A DNA stretch of 64,000 nucleotides. It comes from Ga0077555 sp033764055 (GTDB taxonomy: Bacteria > Pseudomonadota > Alphaproteobacteria > Rhizobiales > Hyphomicrobiaceae). Each line of letters opens with the position of its first letter. The stretch's first letter is position 1. The notes under the pieces are model-generated. The model was not told the origin of the DNA, made no database searches, and worked only from the letters and a program-made list of their open reading frames with translations. The stretch is from assembly GCA_033764055.1 (NCBI GenBank), contig JANRJI010000134.1:62001-126000 (forward strand). The letters run 5' to 3'. The position numbers were made by a program, and so were the translations under genes. Positions 8,380-16,893 of this stretch are shown piece by piece.

Positions 8380-9162
8380 TCATCCGACGACAATGGTCGT
8401 CAGCTGCCGCGCTCGCGGCGGTGCGTTCTCCTCCTGAGCAGCCTCGACGATCAAACGCCGGGACGCGTCCTCGATCGCCGCCTCGATCCGTCTGCGCGCC
8501 TCGGGTCGCGGCAAGCCTGGTGGAACAGGCGCGAGGATCTCGACGACGATCGTTCCACGATGCAACGATGTGCTGTTGCGGGGCCAATAGAGCCCTGAAT
8601 TGAGCGCCAGCGGCACCGCCGGCAAGGCCAGCGCCTCATAGAGTGCCACGTAGCCGGGCTTGTAGTCGGGAGGCGCGCCGGGCTCCCGTCGAGTACCCTC
8701 TGCAAAGATCAGGATCTCCCGTCCAGAGGAAGCCTTTGCTTTGGCCTCGGCGATCATCGATTTGAGGGCCGCTGCTGCCCGATCGCGCTTGACGAGGATG
8801 TGCTCGAACTTCACGCAGAACCAGCCATAGAGGGGGATGCGCGCCAGCTCGGCCTTCAGGACGATCGCCGGATCCCTGAACAGCGGAATGAGCGCAAATG
8901 TATCCCACGCCGACTGATGCTTGGCGACGATGAGGCACGGTCCCTTGGGAATATGCTCCCGGCCCCGCACCTCCATGCGGATCCCGCAGATGACCTGCAA
9001 CAGCCACAGTGAGATTCGTGCGTGCAGCTTAAGGGCCTGCATCGCCCACCTGCGCGGCCCGAGCAGTAGCCAGATGCCCAGCAGCATCATGAGGCCAGTC
9101 ACAAGGTAGAATGCGCCATGGAAGGCGAAAGCTCTGGGCCCCGGGCGCGTGACATCCGTCAT
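8380..9162 (-). CDS. plsC: 1-acyl-sn-glycerol-3-phosphate acyltransferase
   Basis: Transfers an acyl chain to lysophosphatidic acid to form phosphatidic acid at the inner membrane. The 260-residue product has an N-terminal hydrophobic segment (about 15-35), the catalytic HxxxxD box as KHQSAWD, and the substrate-binding FAEGTR motif, in the spacing expected for PlsC. The start ATG at 9162 overlaps the stop of the upstream YdcF-like gene (ATGA), which fixes the start and implies translational coupling. A GC-rich hairpin (8362-8377) lies right behind the stop and may end the transcript before the nrdJ promoter. Confidence 0.92.
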   Translation of the reverse strand: MTDVTRPGPRAFAFHGAFYLVTGLMMLLGIWLLLGPRRWAMQALKLHARISLWLLQVICGIRMEVRGREHIPKGPCLIVAKHQSAWDTFALIPLFRDPAIVLKAELARIPLYGWFCVKFEHILVKRDRAAAALKSMIAEAKAKASSGREILIFAEGTRREPGAPPDYKPGYVALYEALALPAVPLALNSGLYWPRNSTSLHRGTIVVEILAPVPPGLPRPEARRRIEAAIEDASRRLIVEAAQEENAPPRARQLTTIVVG

Positions 9163-9830
9163 TTCACCGCTCCGATCGTGCGTCGCGACTCCCCATTCGG
9201 CGGGTCGCCGGGCAGCGGCGCCGACGGGGCCCCCTCGCCCAGCAGCTGCGACATGTGGTATCGGGCTGAGGCTCCCAATAGCTTGACATACTCGCCAGCC
9301 AGCAGCCGCGCCGTCGGCCAATGACGCCACCAGTTCTCGATCCTGACATGGCGGCTCGATGCGGCAGGAAAGCCGGAAAGACGTACGCCGGGCATTGCGC
9401 GCCGGAACTCGGTCAGGCTCCGCGCCATATGATAGCCGGACGTGACCACGATCAGGCTCGAGAAGCCCCGAGCCACGGCCCACTGGCGTGCCTCCTCGGC
9501 GTTGCCGCTGGTGTTGAGTGCTTCTCGTCCCATGTCGACACAGCACTTCACCAGGGACTCGCTGCCGCGCAGATACCGCTTCAACTCGGTCGGAACGCGG
9601 GTCGCGGGATGAACGCCCGAGATCAGCAGCCTGCGCCCGTAGCCCGCCTCCATCAGCAGCATGCCGGTCGAAATGCGCTCCTCGTCGCCGGTGAGCACGA
9701 TGATGCCGTCGGCGCGGTCGACGTGCTGCCTGTCGATATGACGCACGTGCTCGGCGAAGCCGACGAAGCCCATCAGGCCGGCGCAGCCGACGATGCCCAA
9801 GGCCAGGAGGGTTTTGCCGAGGCGCAGCAT
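9159..9830 (-). CDS. YdcF/SanA-family (DUF218) envelope protein
   Basis: A 223-residue protein starting at MLRLGKTLLALG with a single N-terminal membrane anchor, followed by a DUF218 domain: DGIIVLTGDEERI, the LLISGVH segment, NTSGNAEEAR and VVTSGYHMARS are the hallmarks. Family members (ElyC, SanA, YdcF) affect envelope integrity, peptidoglycan or lipid-carrier metabolism; the reaction is not established. I reject the 48-residue upstream extension, which is Arg/Cys-rich and not membrane-like. It is coupled to plsC by a 4-base overlap, which supports an envelope-lipid role. Confidence 0.85.
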   Translation of the reverse strand: MLRLGKTLLALGIVGCAGLMGFVGFAEHVRHIDRQHVDRADGIIVLTGDEERISTGMLLMEAGYGRRLLISGVHPATRVPTELKRYLRGSESLVKCCVDMGREALNTSGNAEEARQWAVARGFSSLIVVTSGYHMARSLTEFRRAMPGVRLSGFPAASSRHVRIENWWRHWPTARLLAGEYVKLLGASARYHMSQLLGEGAPSAPLPGDPPNGESRRTIGAVK

Positions 9831-10073
9831 GCTTGCCCGCCGAGCTCGTGAGCACTGGCGCACCGAGACAGCTCGGAAGCCTCGAACGCGCGAACGGGAG
9901 GTCGAGAATACTGCATTGCAGCGGCGTCTTGGCAAGCAGTTCGATGTGTGTGCCCGGCACCTGCACACGGGCACGATGGTTCCGGGCGGAGCGCTCGAGC
10001 CGGTCGTCCGAGCCTAAGCCTCGTCGAGCCGTGCGGGATCCGGGGCGCCCTACGCGGGGACCAAGCGTGCGGT

Positions 10074-10802
10074 TCAGGGCCGTCTTGCTGCCCTCGTCGC
10101 GTCCACCTTCTCGAAGGTCAGGAGAGTGAACAGACCGAGCGGCCTCAGCGTCGCCCGGTCGGTCTCACGCAGATCGTCGCAGACGAAGATGCGCTCGAGA
10201 TCGAACACAGGATGCCATCCAAGGCGGGTCGCGAAGGGCGCCATTCGGCGCTCGACCCAGCCGCGCATGCCCTCGTCCTGGCTGAAATGATTGAGCAGCA
10301 TGACCCGGCCGCCCGGCCGGCACACGCGCGCCATCTCGCGCATCACGGCGACCGGGTCCGGCACGACGGTCATGACGTACATGGCCACGACCGTATCGAA
10401 CGATGCCTCGGGGAAATCGAGCGCTGCGGCATCCATCTCATGCAGCCCGCCGACATGCTCGAGTCCGTCGGATGCGACCCGCGCACGCGCACGCTCAAGC
10501 ATGTCCGGCGAAAGATCGATGCCCACGACCTCCATATCCCGGTCGTACATGTTGAGCGAAAGCCCGGTGCCGACGCCGATCTCGAGCACGCGCCCAACGC
10601 GTAAATTGATCCGCTCGACGGCCTGACGACGGCCCTCGGTCGTGAACAGACCGAATGTGTTGTCATAGACCGGGGCCCAACGGCGGTATGCATCGAGCAC
10701 GCCCGACTCGTCCAGCCGGCCGCCATCGCGCCGCGCAAGAGCTGACGAGCGTCCCAGAATGCTCGGCAGCCGCCTGCTGCTCTGACGCGTCGACATATCC
10801 AT
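10074..10802 (-). CDS. pmtA: Phosphatidylethanolamine N-methyltransferase-like SAM methyltransferase
   Basis: Class I S-adenosylmethionine methyltransferase of the Rhodobacter/Sinorhizobium PmtA type, which converts phosphatidylethanolamine stepwise to phosphatidylcholine. The 242-residue product has YRRWAPVYD near its N-terminus, the SAM motif LEIGVGTGLSL, the acidic loop VGIDLSPDML, MDAAALDFPEASFD, and the post-motif RPGGRVMLLNHFS. The start chosen (10802) has AGGAG 10 bases upstream; a second ATG two codons on is possible. Located downstream of mnmA on the same strand. Substrate assignment rests on overall similarity to PmtA rather than UbiE; a different small-molecule methyltransferase remains possible. 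Confidence 0.75.
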   Translation of the reverse strand: MDMSTRQSSRRLPSILGRSSALARRDGGRLDESGVLDAYRRWAPVYDNTFGLFTTEGRRQAVERINLRVGRVLEIGVGTGLSLNMYDRDMEVVGIDLSPDMLERARARVASDGLEHVGGLHEMDAAALDFPEASFDTVVAMYVMTVVPDPVAVMREMARVCRPGGRVMLLNHFSQDEGMRGWVERRMAPFATRLGWHPVFDLERIFVCDDLRETDRATLRPLGLFTLLTFEKVDATRAARRP

Positions 10803-10900
10803 GGATCCGTTGCTCCTTCGTCTCGCACGATCTGCAGCCGTGACGAGGACTGCGACCGGTTTTTCACACCCACGGCCGGGCTGCGCCCAAGCCACCCCCT

Positions 10901-12124
10901 TCAGGCATTTCCAACGAGCGACGGCGTTGTTACACGCGCGTCATCTTGCTGTGAAACACTGCTGCCAGCAGTGGCGGCTATCCAGCCTCCCCCGAGCAGC
11001 TGCGCTCCGGCGGCACCGTGGGCATAAAGCACACATGCCTGCCCGCGCGCTATACCGTGCTCGCCTTCGCTGAGAATAACCTCCATGCGCCCGTCCCGTC
11101 GCGCCAGTATGGCGGGCTGCGGAGCACGTGTCGAACGGACTCGTGCATGGACCTCTGCGCCGCTGTGCGCAAACATGTCGATCGCCCCCGGGTCCAACCA
11201 GTTCACATCGCGGAGTATCAGCAGCCGCGTCAACAGGGCCGCTCTCGGGCCGACGATGACGCGACGCGTGCCGGCATTCAGTGACACGACGTAGAGCGGC
11301 TCACCATCTGCAATACCGAGGCCCCGCCGCTGTCCAACCGTGAAATGCAGGATCCCGGGGTGCCGCCCGAGCACGCGGCCGTCTATATGCTGGATTTCAC
11401 CGGGCTCCGCAGCGCCCGGCCGGAGCCTTTCGATGACGTCGGTATAGCGTCCGCTCGGCACGAAGCAGATATCCTGGCTATCGGGCTTGGCAGCGACTGG
11501 CAGCCTCATGGCCTGGGCCAGCTTCCGGACAGCCGGCTTTGCGAGACCGCCGAGCGGAAATCGGAGGAACTCGAGATCAGAGGCCCGCGTCGCGAAGAGA
11601 AAATAGCTCTGATCGCGGTCGGCATCAGTCGCTCGGAACAGGGCAGGTCCCGTGGCGGTCCTGCGCCAGGCAACATAATGTCCGGTGACGAGCGCAGCCG
11701 CACCGAGCTGCCGTGCCGTCGCCGCCAGATCGCCGAACTTGATGGCCTGGTTGCAGGCGACGCAGGGGATCGGGGTCTCGCCGCCGAGATAACTATCGGC
11801 GAACGGGTCGATGACCGCCGAGCGGAAGCGGGCCTCATAATCGAGCACGTAGTGAGGAGCGCCGATGGCATCGGCCACGCGCCGGGCGTCATGAATGTCA
11901 CGCCCTGCGCAGCACGAACCTTTGCGGCCGGCTGCCACGCCGTGATCGTAGAGTTGCAGCGTCACGCCGACGACGTCATAGCCCTGCTGCTTCAGCAGCG
12001 CCGCGGCGACGGAGCTGTCCACCCCGCCCGACATGGCAACGACGATCCGACTGCCGCGCTCCACTCCGTCGAGCGACGCCACGGCAGACGATAGATCAAC
12101 GCCAGCGATTTGGCCGATATTCAT
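10901..12124 (-). CDS. mnmA: tRNA-specific 2-thiouridylase
   Basis: Catalyses thiolation of U34 in the anticodon of tRNA-Lys, -Glu and -Gln with ATP and a persulfide donor. The 407-residue protein has the PP-loop AMSGGVDSS at about 30-38, the first catalytic cysteine in CVACNQAIKF and the second in DSQDICFVPSG, plus the C-terminal beta-barrel. The N-terminus is some 25 residues longer than E. coli MnmA, common in alphaproteobacteria. It is followed after 98 bases by pmtA. Its upstream region (12125-12571) has no gene but carries a set of alternative hairpins. Confidence 0.95.
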   Translation of the reverse strand: MNIGQIAGVDLSSAVASLDGVERGSRIVVAMSGGVDSSVAAALLKQQGYDVVGVTLQLYDHGVAAGRKGSCCAGRDIHDARRVADAIGAPHYVLDYEARFRSAVIDPFADSYLGGETPIPCVACNQAIKFGDLAATARQLGAAALVTGHYVAWRRTATGPALFRATDADRDQSYFLFATRASDLEFLRFPLGGLAKPAVRKLAQAMRLPVAAKPDSQDICFVPSGRYTDVIERLRPGAAEPGEIQHIDGRVLGRHPGILHFTVGQRRGLGIADGEPLYVVSLNAGTRRVIVGPRAALLTRLLILRDVNWLDPGAIDMFAHSGAEVHARVRSTRAPQPAILARRDGRMEVILSEGEHGIARGQACVLYAHGAAGAQLLGGGWIAATAGSSVSQQDDARVTTPSLVGNA

Positions 12125-12571
12125 GCTGCTTCACCGGGGCACGTCCTCGCCATGACCAATACGCGCGACAGCGCGCCTCGGACTCCTGCAATTTACTATC
12201 ATCGGCTACTTAGAGGCGAGCCCCGCAAGTCCGCAAGTGCGCTGATCAGCCCTCGATTCCCCGGTTGCCCCCAGAGTAGGGCGGACGCCCCAACTCCGGG
12301 CCGCTGTCGCAAGCGAGGCACCTTGCTTCACGTCATTTGACATGGCCATGCCTGCGGCCTGTCTGCCGGCCCCTGGAGGGTGCCTCCAGCGACTGAAAGA
12401 GCGACTGGAGGGCCGATAGGCCAGTGTCATGCGATCCGATCCCGGCGGATCGGGGCACAGTCCTTGGCGTTGCGGGATCTAGAGGCAGGGAGCAGGATCC
12501 GCATCACGCCGGTATTCGGAGAGACTGGCCACATGCGGCGGCGGCCGAATGTAGGCGGAGCCCTATCCTGC
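12125..12571. other. Intergenic region with a three-arm hairpin set
   Basis: No gene is supported between mnmA and the next small minus-strand gene. The notable structure is at 12373-12411. I looked for a tRNA here because of several GC stems and did not find a cloverleaf. Confidence 0.45.
12373..12411. repeat. Alternating repeats ctggagg-cctccag-ctggagg
   Basis: Copies at 12373-12379 (ctggagg), 12383-12389 (cctccag) and 12405-12411 (ctggagg) allow two mutually exclusive 7-bp hairpins, one with a 3-base and one with a 15-base loop. It lies about 250 bases upstream of mnmA and about 160 bases downstream of the preceding small gene. Confidence 0.5.
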
Positions 12572-12922
12572 TCACAGTTGTGTCCGCGGACCGCCGCGCC
12601 AGGCGGGCAGGCGATCGGCCGGAGACAGCGTATCGGCGGCAGGCAACGGTCCATCGGACGGCACAGCCAGTCGCGGTGAGCTGCCCGTCAATCGTTCATT
12701 GACCAGATCGGCTGCCATTCTCGCCCCGACGGCCAGCTTCACCTTGAATGCGGCGAAGTGGACTTCGGCCTCCTGGCAGAGCGAACCATTACGGTCGCAG
12801 AACGTGGCGGCGTGGTGCAGCGCCTGCGATGCCGTCTGGTAGAGGCGGGCCTGCTCGCGCGGGTCGCTGGGCAGGATCGCCACGAGAAGGGCCAGCCAGA
12901 AGGCGGAACGGATCAGAAACAT
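12572..12922 (-). CDS. Small exported or membrane-anchored protein, DUF5330-like
   Basis: A 116-residue product beginning MFLIRSAFWLALLVAILPSD, a hydrophobic N-terminal segment that is either a signal peptide or an anchor. Two cysteines (ATFCDRNGSLCQEA) flank a short loop in the middle, followed by a helical stretch and a Pro-rich tail. The pattern resembles the small DUF5330 proteins of Hyphomicrobiales. A GTG four codons upstream is an alternative start. Function unknown. It stands divergent from the peptidoglycan-binding gene on the plus strand. Confidence 0.65.
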   Translation of the reverse strand: MFLIRSAFWLALLVAILPSDPREQARLYQTASQALHHAATFCDRNGSLCQEAEVHFAAFKVKLAVGARMAADLVNERLTGSSPRLAVPSDGPLPAADTLSPADRLPAWRGGPRTQL

Positions 12923-13206
12923 GGCAGTGCTCACGGCTGAGGTTGACCGCTCGAACAACCGGCACTCTACCGGGAAACCGAAAAGCACGGCCGAAGGGGG
13001 CCACTGCAATTCTCGTAAAATCTGCCGAAAAGGAGTAAGGAAGTCGCAAATATTCCAACAAAATAGCACGTTAACGCCCTGGGGGTACCGCGTGCTGGCG
13101 TCGGCAATCTCCCGTTAACGAAGTTGGTCGATACCAAGCGTCAAGACTCGGCGTGCTGGGGCCGGAGGCCTCGTTCATGCCTTGCCTCGTACCTCGGAGG
13201 GTATCG

Positions 13207-14028
13207 ATGCCGCTCTCGCCGTTCCGCGCGCGTCTCGCGGTCGCCGGCTATCTGGCGATCGTCGGCGGGGTGGCGGCCAACCTGATGACATCCCGGACGT
13301 CGGAGACTGGTAGCGAGCGTGCTCGCTCGACCTTGGATCACGCCGGCATCGCCATGGACGGCGAGCGATTGCGTCGCCTCGCGCACGACGCCGCAGGCGA
13401 ACGGGAGCCTGCCGGCCGCGCTTCGCAGCCGGCGCCCGCCATGAAGCGATCGGCTCCGGCAACCGCGCCCGTCCCGATGGAGCCGGCCCGGCGTCGCAGC
13501 ACCTCGCAACGGGTCGGCAGCTTCGCTCCATCGTCGGGTGCCCTCGTCTCGCTGGCTGTACCGGGAGTGGATCCAGCGGAGGCGCGTCGCGCGACGGTGC
13601 GCGCGGTGCAGTCCGAGCTCGCGCGGCGCGGCTACGAGCCCGGCACGGCGGACGGCGCGACAGGCCTCGTCACCCGGGCAGCCGTCCTAGCCTACGAGCA
13701 TGATCAGGGTCTCCCCTTGACCGCGGACCCGTCCCCGGAGGTGCTGGCACATCTGCGGCACGGCACCTCGGCGCCCGGAGTCGCCGTAGGCCTGGACGGC
13801 GAGGAGACACCGCCGTCCGGCCATGCCGAGACGGTCATCCGCTCCGTGCAGCAGTCGTTGCGGAGCCTCGGCTATCTGACCGGTCACGCAGACGGCCAGC
13901 TGGGCGACGATACGGTACGGGCCATCAGAGAGTTCGAGATGGATGCAGGCCTCGTGCCCAGCGGCCGCATCTCCGCGCCTCTCGTGATGCGACTGGCGCG
14001 GCAGCTCAACAGCCGCCAGACCGGCTGA
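13207..14028 (+). CDS. Membrane-anchored protein with two peptidoglycan-binding (PG_binding_1) repeats
   Basis: A 273-residue protein with one N-terminal membrane segment (about 8-25), a low-complexity Pro/Ala/Arg spacer (about 55-115), then two PG_binding_1-like repeats: VRAVQSELARRGYEPGTADGA at about 128-148 and VIRSVQQSLRSLGYL-TGHADGQLG at about 212-236, each followed by the T-R-A/V-x-x-Y/F-E helix. The start at 13207 has CGGAGGG at a good distance; an in-frame extension of 18 codons is not supported. Such proteins bind the cell wall from the periplasm; the enzymatic partner is unknown. It is followed 89 bases on by ald on the same strand. Confidence 0.8.
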   Translation: MPLSPFRARLAVAGYLAIVGGVAANLMTSRTSETGSERARSTLDHAGIAMDGERLRRLAHDAAGEREPAGRASQPAPAMKRSAPATAPVPMEPARRRSTSQRVGSFAPSSGALVSLAVPGVDPAEARRATVRAVQSELARRGYEPGTADGATGLVTRAAVLAYEHDQGLPLTADPSPEVLAHLRHGTSAPGVAVGLDGEETPPSGHAETVIRSVQQSLRSLGYLTGHADGQLGDDTVRAIREFEMDAGLVPSGRISAPLVMRLARQLNSRQTG

Positions 14029-14117
14029 GCCGACCGCTCTCTCGATTGCGTCCATTCATGGCTTGCCGCGCATGACGGATGCGCTACCTCTCTTCATGAT
14101 GACCGGAAGGAGAGACC

Positions 14118-15236
14118 ATGCTGATCGGCGTCCCGAGGGAGATCAAGGTCCACGAGTATCGCGTCGGCATGACACCCGGCGCCGTACGGGAAGCCACGCA
14201 GCATGGACACAAGGTGCTCGTCGAGAGGAGCGCCGCGACCCGCCAGGGCATCAGCGATGCCGATTATGAACGCGCCGGTGCGGCCATTGCCGAGTCGCGC
14301 GACGAGATCTTCGCGACGGCCGATCTGATCGTGAAGGTCAAGGAGCCTCAACCGGAGGAGTGCCGCCTCCTGCACCCCGGCCAGACCCTTTTCGCCTATC
14401 TGCACCTCGCCCCCGACCCTGCTCTGGCCGAGGCGCTGGTTGCCGCCGGCGTCACGGCCATCGCCTATGAGACGGTGACGGGCTCACGTGGCGGCCTGCC
14501 GCTGCTCGCCCCGATGAGCGAGGTCGCCGGCCGAATGGCCGTCCAGGCGGGAGCTCACTGCCTCGAGATGGAACAGGGCGGGCGCGGAGTTCTGCTCGGT
14601 GGTGTCGCCGGCGTGCCCGCCGCCCGCGTCACCATCCTCGGCGGCGGCGTATCGGGCATCAACGCCGCCCGCATGGCCATCGGGCTCGAGGCACGGGTCA
14701 CGGTCATCGACATCGACGTTGGCCGGCTCTACGCCATCGACCAGCAGTTCGGCGCCGCCGTCGACACGGCCTTCTCGACCCGCGCGGCCATCGAGGATCA
14801 CGTGATCGCCTCGGATCTGGTCATCGGCGCCGTGCTCGTGCCCGGCGCGGCGGCTCCGAAGCTGCTGTCGCGCGAGCTCGTCCGCGCCATGCCGAAAGGG
14901 TCGGTTATCGTCGACATCGCCATCGACCAGGGCGGGTGCGCCGAGACGTCGAGGCCGACGACCCACGCCGATCCGACGTTCGTGGAGGAAGGCGTCGTTC
15001 ACTATTGCGTCACGAACATGCCCGGCGCCGTCGCGCGCACTTCGACGTTCGCCCTCAACAACGCCACTCTGCCCTTCGTCCTGGCCATCGCCGACAAGGG
15101 GGCTCACCGGGCGCTTGCCGATGACCCTCACCTGCGCGCGGGCCTCAATGTCCATGCTGGCAGGGTCACCCACCGCGCCGTCGCGAACGCGATCGGCCTT
15201 CCGTTCACAGAGGCAGAGATGGCGCTCACGGCTTAG
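14118..15236 (+). CDS. ald: Alanine dehydrogenase
   Basis: NAD-dependent oxidative deamination of L-alanine to pyruvate and ammonium (reversible). 372 residues, the family's usual length. Visible motifs: IGVPREIKVHEYRVGMTP at the N-terminus, the catalytic Lys in VKVKEPQ, the catalytic His in FAYLHLAPD, and the nucleotide-binding GGGVSGINAARMA followed by VTVIDID. The C-terminal VDIAIDQGG and ARTSTFALNNAT also match. The ATG is preceded by GGAAGGAGAG. Monocistronic by position; it is convergent with the amidohydrolase gene. Confidence 0.95.
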   Translation: MLIGVPREIKVHEYRVGMTPGAVREATQHGHKVLVERSAATRQGISDADYERAGAAIAESRDEIFATADLIVKVKEPQPEECRLLHPGQTLFAYLHLAPDPALAEALVAAGVTAIAYETVTGSRGGLPLLAPMSEVAGRMAVQAGAHCLEMEQGGRGVLLGGVAGVPAARVTILGGGVSGINAARMAIGLEARVTVIDIDVGRLYAIDQQFGAAVDTAFSTRAAIEDHVIASDLVIGAVLVPGAAAPKLLSRELVRAMPKGSVIVDIAIDQGGCAETSRPTTHADPTFVEEGVVHYCVTNMPGAVARTSTFALNNATLPFVLAIADKGAHRALADDPHLRAGLNVHAGRVTHRAVANAIGLPFTEAEMALTA

Positions 15237-15272
15237 CCAGGGAGGATGGCGTCGTTCCGAGCTCGGCCGCGC

Positions 15273-16400
15273 CTACGAAAGGCGCAAGATGCCCTTGGCG
15301 TTCTCACTGAGAATGCGGCGCCGGACATCCTTGTCGAGCATCAGCAGGCTCTCGCCCGGCATGTCGTTGTCCCAGTGCGGGTAATCGGTCGAGAAGACGA
15401 GATGCTCGGGTCCGAGCATGTCGATCAACTGTCTGAGGTGTGCAGGATCGGCGGGCTCGTCGAGCGGCTGAGTCGAGAACCTGACGCGCTCGCGGACATA
15501 CTCGGCCGGCGGGCGGCGCACCCACGGCACGTCGTAGCGCAGGCTTTCCCACGTCCGGTTGATCCGCCACAGCAGCGGCACCGCCCAGGCGAAACCGTAC
15601 TCGACGAACAGGAACTTCAGCGACGGGAATTTTTCCCACACCCCCGAGAAGCAGAGACTCGTCAGGTTGGCCTCGCCAATCTGGGACAGCGCCGTGTAGC
15701 GCTCTGGATAGTTCTCGGGAAACCCGCCCGCCTGATTGGGAGCGCCATAGAAAACGCTGTCGGTTCCGGTCACGTGCAGCAGAATCGGCAGCCCGTGGGC
15801 GACGGCCTCCTCGTAGATCGGCTCCCAGTAGCGGTTGCCGATCAGGATGTTGATCAGCGGCATGTAGACCGCGGCCACCTCGGTCCGCTTGCCGACGCGA
15901 CGGATCTCGGCGGCTGCGGCACGCGGGTCCTGTGCCGAGACGTTCATGGCGAGGCGCAGCCGCCTCTCCTCCTTGAGCGGCCACACGTCGAGAAAGTAGT
16001 CGTTGAACGCCGAGACGATCACCGCGCTCTCGTCGGGCCCAGACGTGACCGTGCCGTACTGGCCGGCCTGCAGCGACGTCAGCAATGCGATCGAGATGTT
16101 GTGGTTGTCGAGCAGATCGCGGCGAAGGTACTCAGGATCCGAGCCCGGCGGCTTGCCGTCCGGCGTTCGCGCATCCTGCCTCGCTGCCGAGCCCGACGGA
16201 TGCTCGAAGCGGAACCCCAGCGGCGCCGCCACCGCGAGATGGCCGCTCTTCAGCTTGAAGCGCTCGACCCACGCCCGCGGCATGAGGGGAAACAGCGTCG
16301 CGAGGCCGCCCGGCAGCGCCGGATGCACGTCGCAGTCGATCACCTGCAGGCCCGCGTCGCGCTGACGGGTAACCCGCGAGGCCGGCGTCTCGATGTTCAT
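15273..16400 (-). CDS. Amidohydrolase family 2 metal-dependent hydrolase/decarboxylase
   Basis: A 375-residue TIM-barrel amidohydrolase related to 2-amino-3-carboxymuconate semialdehyde decarboxylase. The metal-site motif appears as DCDVHPAL near residue 20, with the mid-barrel His in LPILLHVTGTD and the late Asp in FSTDYPHWD. The start ATG at 16400 overlaps the stop of the Rieske gene (ATGA), with GGAGGGA upstream, so the long upstream extension of the frame is rejected. It is expected to hydrolyse or decarboxylate a ring-derived acid. Pairing with a Rieske ferredoxin and a divergent CoA transferase suggests a catabolic role for an aromatic or heteroaromatic compound, but the substrate is unknown. 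Confidence 0.85.
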   Translation of the reverse strand: MNIETPASRVTRQRDAGLQVIDCDVHPALPGGLATLFPLMPRAWVERFKLKSGHLAVAAPLGFRFEHPSGSAARQDARTPDGKPPGSDPEYLRRDLLDNHNISIALLTSLQAGQYGTVTSGPDESAVIVSAFNDYFLDVWPLKEERRLRLAMNVSAQDPRAAAAEIRRVGKRTEVAAVYMPLINILIGNRYWEPIYEEAVAHGLPILLHVTGTDSVFYGAPNQAGGFPENYPERYTALSQIGEANLTSLCFSGVWEKFPSLKFLFVEYGFAWAVPLLWRINRTWESLRYDVPWVRRPPAEYVRERVRFSTQPLDEPADPAHLRQLIDMLGPEHLVFSTDYPHWDNDMPGESLLMLDKDVRRRILSENAKGILRLS

Positions 16401-16795
16401 GGGAGCGTCCCTCCTGCGGACCGCTGCGGACCGAGATCGACCAGCACCTCGCCATCGGCGACGCGGGCCGGGTAGACACGAAGCCGCATCTCGCTGTTGC
16501 TGTAGGGGCGCTTGCCCGTCCGGATGTCGAACTCGAAGCCGTGCCAGGGGCAGCGCACGATCTCGCCCTCGTGGCCCCACGTCAGCGTGCCCGGCGGCCC
16601 CGGTAGCATGGTCCCAGAGAGTTTCGTCCTGCACACCTCGGCGCCCTTGTGCGGGCACCAGTTCCTGACCGCGTTGACCGTGCCGTCGGCGCGCCTGACA
16701 ACGCCGATCTCGCGCGTTCCGGCCTTGACGATCCGGATCGTGTCCAGCGGAAAGTCCTCCGCCCGGCCGATGCTGACCTCTCGCGGTGCGCTCAT
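16397..16795 (-). CDS. Rieske [2Fe-2S] ferredoxin-like protein
   Basis: A 132-residue single-domain Rieske protein: cluster ligands Cys47 and His49 in CPHKG, Cys82 and His85 in CPWHGFEFD. The two ligand pairs are 32 residues apart, about twice the usual spacing, with an inserted loop (roughly residues 54-78) between them. It has no signal peptide, so it should act in the cytoplasm as an electron carrier or small subunit. It is translationally coupled (ATGA) to the amidohydrolase. Two start codons two residues apart are possible; 16795 has GGAG at 9 bases. No oxygenase alpha subunit is adjacent, so its redox partner is unknown. Confidence 0.88.
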   Translation of the reverse strand: MSAPREVSIGRAEDFPLDTIRIVKAGTREIGVVRRADGTVNAVRNWCPHKGAEVCRTKLSGTMLPGPPGTLTWGHEGEIVRCPWHGFEFDIRTGKRPYSNSEMRLRVYPARVADGEVLVDLGPQRSAGGTLP

Positions 16796-16893
16796 GGCCA
16801 TCTGCTCCGTCTCGCTCGCTGGGCAAGCCTTGTCCGGACAATGCATCCGTGGAACATACCTGGCAACAGCCAACCCTTGATGTGGAGCGTCAC

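Noticed and set aside
12200..12360. Possible tRNA between mnmA and the DUF5330-like gene
   Set aside because: Several GC stems occur but no acceptor/T-arm combination or GTTCRA loop was found.
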